This document shows positions 6,511-12,786 of a stretch of 23,145 nt of DNA, in pieces. The notes under the pieces are model-generated. The model had not been told where the DNA came from. It was given only the letters and a program-made list of their open reading frames with translations, and searched no databases. The DNA comes from Candidatus Rifleibacteriota bacterium (lineage in GTDB: Bacteria > Riflebacteria > Ozemobacteria > Ozemobacterales > Ozemobacteraceae). Within the stretch, counting starts at the first letter, position 1, and the number at the start of each line of letters is the position of its first letter. The stretch is taken from the NCBI GenBank assembly GCA_029565415.1, contig JAKQOH010000102.1, forward strand, positions 1 to 23,145. The letters run 5' to 3'. The position numbers and the translations under genes were made by a program.

Positions 6511-8702
6511 GATCGTGCTCCTTTCCACTGGTCCCTGGTGCATCCGGCTTCGAGTGCGCCGATCAGGGCTGCGTGATCGGGACGGGAAGCCGTCCGGAGA
6601 GTGAACCGCCTGCGGACCCGGGTGAAATCGGCCGGCGTCAACCGGGGAAGAGATGCGAACCGGCGATGAACCTGTTCGGGAGTTTCCACGCCCGCCAGGG
6701 GCGCCAGCAGGGTTTCGTAAAAGGCTTTCGCGTCGTTTCCGTCGAGGGGGCCGAAGTCCAGTCTGAACTCGAACCGGCGCAGGGCGGCAGGGTCGATGGC
6801 CTGGAGGTGGTTCGTCGCGGCGAGGAAGATGCCCGGGTGGCTGTCCATCGCCGAAAGCAGTTCGTTGACACGGGAGACGTCCCAGCTCGCCGATGCCCGG
6901 TCGCGTGTGAACAGCAGGCTGTCGATCTCGTCGAAGAACAGCACCGCGCCTTCGGAAGCTGCTTCGCGGAACGCCTCGTGCACGGCCCGCTCGGCCAGCC
7001 CGACGAAGGGGCTGAGGATCGCGGCGGCCGTCTTCACCCGCAGGGGCCTCCCGATGCGGCGGGCGAGTTCCGCGGCGAACCGCGACTTCCCGGTTCCGGG
7101 AGGGCCCTGCAGAAGGATTCGGAGCGCCGGAAGCCGGTCTTCACCCGATACACCTGCTATAGCGTGCACTATCATGTCGAGATCGGCGCGCGGCTCGATG
7201 TTCAGATGCTCGATGCCCACCGTGGGCTCGCGATCGAAGCCCGCCGGCCCATGACCGGACTCGCCCGGTGTGAACCGCGCCTGGCCGGCGAGAAGCCGTT
7301 CGATCTGAGCCAGGACCTCACCCGGGGCAACGCCGTTTCCGGAAAGATGCCGGGTGTGCCTGAGGGCGGAGTCGATGCCTCCCGCATCCGTCTCGTACCG
7401 TTCGGCGAGGTCGGCGATCGCCGCGTCGTCGAGCAGTCGGGTCATTCCATACCGTGCGCGGGCGGTTTCCCAGATCATCCGGCGCATCCTCGCCGAGGCT
7501 CGTTCGAACCGGACGGCGTGGGCGAACCGTCTCCGGACGGACGGATCGAGCGTTTCCGCATGGTTGACGATCCAGATCTGAATGTCGGCGGCCGTGTCGA
7601 GGGTCTCGTTGATAACGGCTTTGCCGGCTGTTCCGGGCGTGAGATCGAACGCGGCAAGGGGAGTTGCGACCATGGCGTCGGCCTCGTCGATCAGGATCGC
7701 GGCGTCGGCTCGGCCGGCGAGGGCGTTCCGGCAGGCACGAAGGGCGCGCATGCGGAAGGGGACTTCTGCGACGTTTTCCTGGGTGTCGCATCGGGCGCGG
7801 ATCTCGAAGAGTCGAAGACCGAAAAACGTCGCGAGCGAGCGGGCAGATTCCGTTTTGCCCGTTCCGGCCGGGCCGGAGAACAGGATGTCGAGCCCTTCAC
7901 CCGGACGGCGGTTCGCTACGAGCGTGCCGATCGTCTCGATGTCTTCCGTTCGCATCACGAGGCGGTCGGCGGGAACCGGCCGTTCGTCATACATCGTGTA
8001 ATACATATCGTTGAGCGGCCGGGTCCGGAAGCCCTGGAGAAACTCGCAGATCTCGGGGGTCGGCACCAGGTTCTCGTTGATGAAGCCGAGCCGCCTGAGA
8101 AGGCCGCCGCTCGAGCAGATCGCGTCGGCGCGCGCGCGGGGAATGGGGTGGAACAGCGAGACGAGGTTGCCGCTCAACCCGAAGTTCAGGAAGCCGCCGA
8201 GCTTCTGGATGACCTCGTTGAACGGCGAATGGATGCCGTTGATGAAGCAGAACGCCAGGATCGCGCTCTCGTCTTCGGAAAGCCGGAACACGCGCGTGAT
8301 CTCCGCCAGTTGTGGGAACGGCGCCGAGTTCGGCGTCTCGCCGTCGGGCGCAATGTCGGCGAGCAGGCGGTCGATGACCGCGAGGATCTCGGGGATATAG
8401 AGGGCATGAACGGGCTCGAGCTCGGCGACGGCACGGGCAACGTCGTCGGGAACGGGCGGCTCGAGGAACGCATACTGGTACAGGCCGTGGCTGATCCAGC
8501 GTTTCCCCACGCGCCGGAGCTTGGGGTGGAGCCGCGTCAGCAGGCTGACGAGTTCGGGCTTCGGCAGGAACGCGAAGATTTTCTCGATGGCCTCCTTGTC
8601 GAACAGCGCATGGTGGGTCGCGATGCAGTGCCGCATGCACCGCAGGGCCAGGAACCGCACGCCCGCCTGGGTGTCGTCACAGTTGATCAGCATGGTACCC
8701 AT
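6507..8702 (-). CDS. Tandem-AAA+ ATPase (copy 1 of a paralogous pair)
   Basis: A 731-aa protein with the same layout as its downstream neighbour. An N-terminal region of about 260 aa has several helical stretches. Module 1 has GPAGTGKT (about 277-284), AILIDEAD (about 335-342) and SVRRRF (about 388-393). Module 2 has GPPGTGKS (about 533-540), AVLFFDEID (about 586-594) and ALRRF (about 640-644). The ATG at 8702 is chosen because GGAGG lies four bases upstream; the in-frame ATG at 8750 has no such site. The ATGA overlap with the second AAA+ gene implies equimolar production, which suggests a mixed ring or two stacked rings (inference). The opposite strand happens to be open across most of the gene, an effect of G+C-rich third positions. 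Confidence 0.88.
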   Translation of the reverse strand: MGTMLINCDDTQAGVRFLALRCMRHCIATHHALFDKEAIEKIFAFLPKPELVSLLTRLHPKLRRVGKRWISHGLYQYAFLEPPVPDDVARAVAELEPVHALYIPEILAVIDRLLADIAPDGETPNSAPFPQLAEITRVFRLSEDESAILAFCFINGIHSPFNEVIQKLGGFLNFGLSGNLVSLFHPIPRARADAICSSGGLLRRLGFINENLVPTPEICEFLQGFRTRPLNDMYYTMYDERPVPADRLVMRTEDIETIGTLVANRRPGEGLDILFSGPAGTGKTESARSLATFFGLRLFEIRARCDTQENVAEVPFRMRALRACRNALAGRADAAILIDEADAMVATPLAAFDLTPGTAGKAVINETLDTAADIQIWIVNHAETLDPSVRRRFAHAVRFERASARMRRMIWETARARYGMTRLLDDAAIADLAERYETDAGGIDSALRHTRHLSGNGVAPGEVLAQIERLLAGQARFTPGESGHGPAGFDREPTVGIEHLNIEPRADLDMIVHAIAGVSGEDRLPALRILLQGPPGTGKSRFAAELARRIGRPLRVKTAAAILSPFVGLAERAVHEAFREAASEGAVLFFDEIDSLLFTRDRASASWDVSRVNELLSAMDSHPGIFLAATNHLQAIDPAALRRFEFRLDFGPLDGNDAKAFYETLLAPLAGVETPEQVHRRFASLPRLTPADFTRVRRRFTLRTASRPDHAALIGALEAGCTRDQWKGARS

Positions 8703-8930
8703 GGTTCCTCCGTTCGTTTCCGTCGCGCGTCGAACGATGACCGGCTTCATGATGAAACCGCCGGTCGCGAAAAGAATGACTGGGATGATGTGTGCGTCGC
8801 CTAAACGGACCGAAACTTCAGGTGCGGAGCATCAGACCGACAGAATTCCGGTGAATCCTATATCACTGACTATGACAAGAGGTGTCGTGGTTGCCAGGTG
8901 ACGTTCTGAAGCGCTCTATCCTTCCGGGGC
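8703..8930. other. 228-base gap between HTH gene and AAA+ genes; no gene seen
   Basis: Minus-strand reading shows no ORF with WYL-domain similarity, so this gap does not hold the missing effector half of the upstream regulator. An imperfect palindrome (gaattc-cggt-gaatcc, about 8850-8865) is the only structure noted. A promoter for the AAA+ genes could lie here, but no convincing -35/-10 pair is visible. Confidence 0.4.
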
Positions 8931-9224
8931 TCATGTCTGGGTTCCGGTTCCGCGGCCGCCGGTCATCGCGAGAAAGCGGAGGAAGATGTCGGGGGTTTCG
9001 CCCTCTTCCCGGATGAGAGCATATCCCCGGTGCGGCCGGTCATACGTGATCGAAATGCCGAACTCGAGCTCGATGCCTTCGATGTCCCGCTGGATCGTCC
9101 GCTTCGACACCTCGAACCCGTGCGAGCACAGGAACCGCTGAATCGCCTCCAGCGTGGGAAACCGGCACCGCGTCACCTTCTCGATGATCAGCGCGTATCG
9201 CTTGACGACGCCTCGAACGCTCAT
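8931..9224 (-). CDS. Stand-alone winged helix-turn-helix regulator (WYL-regulator N-terminus-like)
   Basis: A 97-aa protein. Residues about 5-75 match the N-terminal winged HTH of WYL-domain transcription factors: 'KRYALIIEKV', a helix pair ending 'EVSKRTIQRDIEGIELEFG', then a wing 'ITYDRPHRGYALIRE'. Full-length relatives continue with a ligand-sensing WYL domain. Here the chain ends about 20 residues later after 'DIFLRFLAMTGG', a segment that in relatives begins the next domain. The start has GGAGGTG six to seven bases upstream. As the first gene of the long minus-strand run it is the likely local regulator. Whether it is a natural HTH-only protein or a truncated WYL regulator cannot be decided from the sequence. 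Confidence 0.8.
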   Translation of the reverse strand: MSVRGVVKRYALIIEKVTRCRFPTLEAIQRFLCSHGFEVSKRTIQRDIEGIELEFGISITYDRPHRGYALIREEGETPDIFLRFLAMTGGRGTGTQT

Positions 9225-9530
9225 ACGACACCTCCGGAATCGCGTTTTCGGAAAACCCGTAACGGACGGCGGACAGGTAGGTGGGGCAGGGGCCGACGAT
9301 CGTCTGCTTCGAAACGTGGCGGATTCTTGTCGGGCTACTTATTTCCTTCTATTGGTATATTCGAATTTCCCAGGCAACAACTTAACAGTTTTCAAAATCT
9401 ATTTTTTGAAACCGCTCATTCAGCGAACAGTCTCAACCGCAACAATAGTCGTAGGGTGGAAAACCTGCGCCTGATACTGCGGGATGTTCGTCTATATAGA
9501 CGTTGCGCGTGACGCCGAAGGGAACGCCTG
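9225..9530. promoter_or_regulatory. Upstream region of the long operon, with two inverted repeats
   Basis: This 306-base gap separates the end of the LysR gene (9531) from the HTH regulator (9224) and holds an A+T-rich patch (about 9340-9430). It contains an 8-base-arm inverted repeat tttcaaaa-N6-ttttgaaa (9390-9411) and a perfect palindrome cgtctatatagacg (9489-9502). Either could be an operator for the HTH regulator. A possible -10 (TATACC) lies downstream on the minus strand, with no good -35. No gene is seen here. Confidence 0.5.
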
Positions 9531-10412
9531 TCAGTCTAGCGATGATATCAATGCCGAACGTGCCTGCCATTCGCAGACGAAGTCGGCGAACTGGTTGACG
9601 AGAGGATTCTGCCGCCGATTCTTCCGGCGGATCAGGTACAAACCCATCTTCAGCAGGGGGTAGTCTTCGATCACGCGAAGATCGGGGCCTGCGAGATACG
9701 CAGGCAGAACGGCCATTCCCAGCTTGTTCGCGACGATCTGGCGGACCAGGACCGCGCAGTTGGTCGGATTGAGCGTCCGAAGGGCGGGAACGCGGGCAAA
9801 AAGATCCGTTCCCGAGGTCAGCGCCCGTTCCTGCCAGTTCCCCAGGAGAAAGAGGGGAAGATGCTTCGCGAGGCCGGGAAGGTCTTCGCTGAACTCGCTC
9901 GAAACGACGAGTTTGTGCGAGAACGAAGCAAGCTCGATATCTTCGAGCTTGCGTGAAAAAGACGGCCGGGAAATGATTCCGAGATGGAGTTTGTCATCGA
10001 GCACGCCGCTTTCGATCGCCACGGTCTCAGACTTCTCGAACGCGGCCGACACGTTCGGATACTTCGTGAAGTAGTCGCCGAGAATGGCCGGCATCCAGTA
10101 GAGAAGGACGCTCTCGAGGACCCCGACCCTGATGGTTCCCTTCCTGGGACTCTTCGTGTTGCTTATATCGTCAACGATATTTTCAAGGACCCGGAACAAT
10201 TCCTCGCAATGCGAAAATAACTTTTCCCCCTCGTCGGTCACCTGGAGGGTTTTGCCACGAATGAAGAGACTGCAGTGAAGCTCCTTTTCGAGATTCTTCA
10301 CCCCCTGGCTGAGCGCGGGCTGGGAAATGGACAGCGCGTCAGCCGCTTTCGAAAAGCTTTTCAGGCGCGCAACGGCGTGAAAATATCGCAACAGCCTGAC
10401 ATCCATCGTCAT
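9531..10412 (-). CDS. LysR-family transcriptional regulator
   Basis: A 293-aa protein with the standard LysR length and order. The N-terminal winged HTH (about residues 3-62) contains 'LRYFHAVARLKSFSKAAD' and 'SISQPALSQGVKNLEKEL'. A linker helix follows, then a two-lobed effector-binding domain (about 92-290) starting 'GTIRVGVLES'. The start is ATG 10412 or ATG 10406, two codons apart, with a GGGGGG stretch just upstream; 10406 has the better spacing. It diverges from the 226-aa gene at 10501, the usual arrangement for a LysR regulator and its target. The co-inducer cannot be inferred. Confidence 0.93.
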   Translation of the reverse strand: MTMDVRLLRYFHAVARLKSFSKAADALSISQPALSQGVKNLEKELHCSLFIRGKTLQVTDEGEKLFSHCEELFRVLENIVDDISNTKSPRKGTIRVGVLESVLLYWMPAILGDYFTKYPNVSAAFEKSETVAIESGVLDDKLHLGIISRPSFSRKLEDIELASFSHKLVVSSEFSEDLPGLAKHLPLFLLGNWQERALTSGTDLFARVPALRTLNPTNCAVLVRQIVANKLGMAVLPAYLAGPDLRVIEDYPLLKMGLYLIRRKNRRQNPLVNQFADFVCEWQARSALISSLD

Positions 10413-10500
10413 CCCCCCCGGCGCGGTTCGATTGGGAGCCTACTGGCGCAAGTATAACAGATTTCGATACGCCGGATAGAATCTTTGAATTTTACATCGT
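10413..10500. promoter_or_regulatory. Divergent LysR / 226-aa gene promoter region
   Basis: In the minus direction a TATACT -10 lies at 10456-10451. In the plus direction a TAGAAT -10 lies at 10477-10482. Both lack a good -35, as is common for activator-dependent promoters. A dyad agatt-N16-aatct (10459-10484) spans the plus -10 and is a candidate LysR site. Confidence 0.45.
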
Positions 10501-11181
10501 ATGAAACCGCGGCTATGTTCATCCTGTGCCCAATTCAAACTGCATCGGAGGAAATCGCGTATAAAAAAAAAAAAGACCGCCGTATCCGTGGTTGAGGATG
10601 AACAGCCCGCCGTCAGCCGCACCGGGATGAAGTGGACGAAGAAGAAAAAAGATGACCAGGATGGGGAGGAGAGCCGCGAAAATGTATTGGCCACCATACA
10701 AAAACTGAAAGCTGACCTCGAGACCGCCGGCGAGCAGTGTTCGGGAAACATCCGCGCCGCCGCGTTCGCCGGGCTGCACATGACGCCCGGAACCGATCAC
10801 CTGATGGTCTGCTTCGACAACGGAGCGTTTCTCGGCTCCAGGAACCCGTATGCAATCCTGTGCCGCCATGACTCGGGATGCCGGTACACGTTCGTCACGA
10901 TCGGCCAGCCCGGGAACACGCGGGCCCGCGACACCGTCTGCGAGCTGAGTTATTCCGAGTTCATGAGGCTTGCCCAGCAGGAAGGCCATTCCGAGAAGAA
11001 TCTCGTCCCGGTCGAGCCGCCTCCGAAAATATCATCACCCGACACCATCAAAAACCGTATCAAAGCAGCTCTTGGAACGCATTGCATCATGGCGAACTCC
11101 GAAGATTTCTGCTACTGGGCGTTCACCGGCCTCCGAAAAGGTTTCTTCACGACCGGCGACTTCCTTGAACTTGTCATCTGA
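10501..11181 (+). CDS. Lys-rich protein with LRAT-like C-terminal region
   Basis: A 226-aa frame. Residues about 16-60 are highly basic (IKKKKT, KWTKKKK) and likely disordered. The C-terminal half contains 'ELSYSEFM' and 'TIKNRIKAALGTHCIMANSEDFCYWAFTG', resembling the ends of LRAT-type papain-like folds (…NCEHFxxWCxTG…). If so, the catalytic Cys position is Ser, with a Cys three residues later. This similarity is by eye and weak. The start is uncertain: ATG 10501 has no ribosome binding site, whereas a GGAGG at 10547-10551 is followed at the right distance only by ATA, and a GTG at 10588 is further on. A run of 12 A (10563-10574) follows. It is divergent from LysR, hence a likely target of it. 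Confidence 0.6.
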   Translation: MKPRLCSSCAQFKLHRRKSRIKKKKTAVSVVEDEQPAVSRTGMKWTKKKKDDQDGEESRENVLATIQKLKADLETAGEQCSGNIRAAAFAGLHMTPGTDHLMVCFDNGAFLGSRNPYAILCRHDSGCRYTFVTIGQPGNTRARDTVCELSYSEFMRLAQQEGHSEKNLVPVEPPPKISSPDTIKNRIKAALGTHCIMANSEDFCYWAFTGLRKGFFTTGDFLELVI

Positions 11182-11184
11182 GCC

Positions 11185-11242
11185 ATGAATTCAGGGGAAT
11201 TCATCCCGGCAACAACAGCGCCACATCGAACGATGTGGCGCT
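11185..11242. terminator. Two hairpins between convergent genes
   Basis: Just after the stop of the 226-aa gene come atgaattc-aggg-gaattcat (11185-11204) and a 12-base-arm perfect hairpin, agcgccacatcg paired with cgatgtggcgct (11217-11242). The convergent metallopeptidase gene stops at 11249. The second hairpin is strong but has no adjacent T-run on either strand, so it may work as a bidirectional transcript-end structure rather than a textbook terminator. Confidence 0.65.
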
Positions 11243-11248
11243 GACTGA

Positions 11249-12343
11249 TCAACGGGCTTTTTTGGGCGGTTTCTCTTTGCGGGCCGGAAGGCGCCGGGTT
11301 GCCATCTCTTCGAGCTTGCCGGCGACCTTCGTGATCAGTTCGATGCTGACGCCCGCCGGAATCGAATCGTTTTCGATATAACTGCAGATATACGCTTCAG
11401 AACAGGGTTTGAGGCCGAGCCGTACACAGACGATGTAAGCCGTCGCTTCGGCCTCGACTTCAATCGCCGCGTGCGTCAGGTTGATGCGGGTCGGCCAGAA
11501 GTTGTCTTCGTCCGAGCCCAGATGCCCGAGATAGATATGGGCGAGTTCGTGGCAGAGAACCGAGAAGCGAGAGGCGGGCTGCAGCTTGTCATGGATGGCG
11601 ACCCTCATCTTTGCGCCGGTGCCTCGGCAACGTGTCGTTGCGTAACCGCCAAACGTGGACGAAAGCTCGACGAACTCAACGACGATGGAATCCCGAAGAC
11701 AGTTGTCGAGCAACCGGGGAAGCAGCTTTTGATCGAAGCGACCGTCGACCCTCGTGAAATCCAGCAGTTTCTCCGGAAGGGCGGGGCCCGTGGTCGAATC
11801 GAGGTCATACACCAGCATGACGGGATGCATGGGAGCGAGAATCAGCATCGCTCGCGCCTCTTCATTGACCCTGCGATTGAACCGGCGTTCCCAGTCATCG
11901 CGCGTTGCGTAGAAGCTGCACGACGGATTCTGGAGCTTCACCAGCATGTTGTTGTAGGGGGCGTAATTCCTGAACTGGGCCGAGAACGTGATCATCTCCT
12001 GAAAGGCTTTTGATGAACGATACGCTTTGCCGCACTGAAAAAGCTCGTCGATCGTGCTCCGGGATTCATCCCACCGCCGCCCCCCGCCATGAAGCGCATC
12101 AATGCACTCCTTGTCGGTGAGGGTGGTTCGGAAATACTCCCGTTGGTAGCTCGTCAGAAGGTGGTCATCCCGAAACGCTCCGACGACCTCGAAAAAATAC
12201 TGCCGCACGCGCCAACCGATCTGCTTTTCAAGCATGGCAAGCAGTTCGCAGGCCCCCGGCTGCCGTAGATCCGCCAAGAGCCGTATGATGCCACTACGCA
12301 TTTCATCTTTCAATTGTTCATCGGCACACGGGTGATCATTCAT
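11249..12343 (-). CDS. ArdC/ImmA-IrrE-type zinc metallopeptidase-like protein
   Basis: About 364 aa. The C-terminal half has the zinc-peptidase signature 'LCHELAHIYLGHLG' (HExxH at about 265-269), with a downstream 'EVEAEATAYIVCVRLG' supplying the third ligand region, as in ImmA/IrrE-family peptidases. The middle segment 'FRNYAPYNNMLVKLQNPSC...RDDWERRF' resembles the ssDNA-binding N-domain of ArdC anti-restriction proteins. The C-terminus is Lys/Arg-rich. The start is ATG 12343 (GGTGA about eight bases upstream) or ATG 12361. ArdC-like proteins on mobile elements protect entering DNA. The adjacent restriction enzyme makes such a role attractive, but this is inference. Confidence 0.8.
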   Translation of the reverse strand: MNDHPCADEQLKDEMRSGIIRLLADLRQPGACELLAMLEKQIGWRVRQYFFEVVGAFRDDHLLTSYQREYFRTTLTDKECIDALHGGGRRWDESRSTIDELFQCGKAYRSSKAFQEMITFSAQFRNYAPYNNMLVKLQNPSCSFYATRDDWERRFNRRVNEEARAMLILAPMHPVMLVYDLDSTTGPALPEKLLDFTRVDGRFDQKLLPRLLDNCLRDSIVVEFVELSSTFGGYATTRCRGTGAKMRVAIHDKLQPASRFSVLCHELAHIYLGHLGSDEDNFWPTRINLTHAAIEVEAEATAYIVCVRLGLKPCSEAYICSYIENDSIPAGVSIELITKVAGKLEEMATRRLPARKEKPPKKAR

Positions 12344-12786
12344 ATAGAGATCACCATACATGAAACCAGAAGATCAATGCAAGCGATATTGCCCTCAGAA
12401 TAGAAGTAGCCGTTGGCTCTTCAGTGTGGCAGTCGATTACTCATTATGTCGCTTCATGCGACAGACGCAGGGTTCATTTGTTGGCAACAAGTATAATGAG
12501 CAACTCATCAACGCCATATTCAATCATGGAGTGCCGTTCATTGAGATGCATTACGGGAAGCTAAAATGAAAATTAGGTGTGTGGCCCTGGTTTCCCGGTT
12601 CCGTGACATTCGAAAATGTTCGGGTTTCTTGACAGTTGCTTACTTCCGCTTTTCCAATGCCATCGAAAAAATCCAAAAGATGGAGAAGGTAAAAATAATA
12701 CTATATTATAGAGTGCGTGACAATAGCATTAAGCTTTATCCGCGGGCTGTTAAAGTTTCCCTTTGCCCTATTAGTTGGCATTTAAA
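12344..12786. promoter_or_regulatory. 443-base intergenic region with a probable minus-strand promoter and dyads
   Basis: No convincing gene. Two short plus-strand frames (12360-12569, 12566-12808) lack good ribosome binding sites and recognisable content. On the minus strand TTGTCA (12723-12718), a 17-base spacer and TATTAT (12700-12695) form a near-consensus sigma-70 promoter that would give the metallopeptidase gene a leader of about 345 bases. Within that leader lie dyads tgtcgc-ttcat-gcgaca (12447-12463) and ttgtt-ggc-aacaa (12478-12490), possible regulator sites. Confidence 0.55.

Noticed and set aside
6573..8804. Long plus-strand open frame (743 codons) opposite the AAA+ gene
   Set aside because: Mirror of a G+C-rich coding gene. 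Its Arg/Glu/Gly-rich translation has no domain, while the minus strand has full AAA+ motifs.
11217..11242. Strong hairpin as a classical intrinsic terminator
   Set aside because: No T-run follows on either strand, so it is listed only as a transcript-end hairpin.
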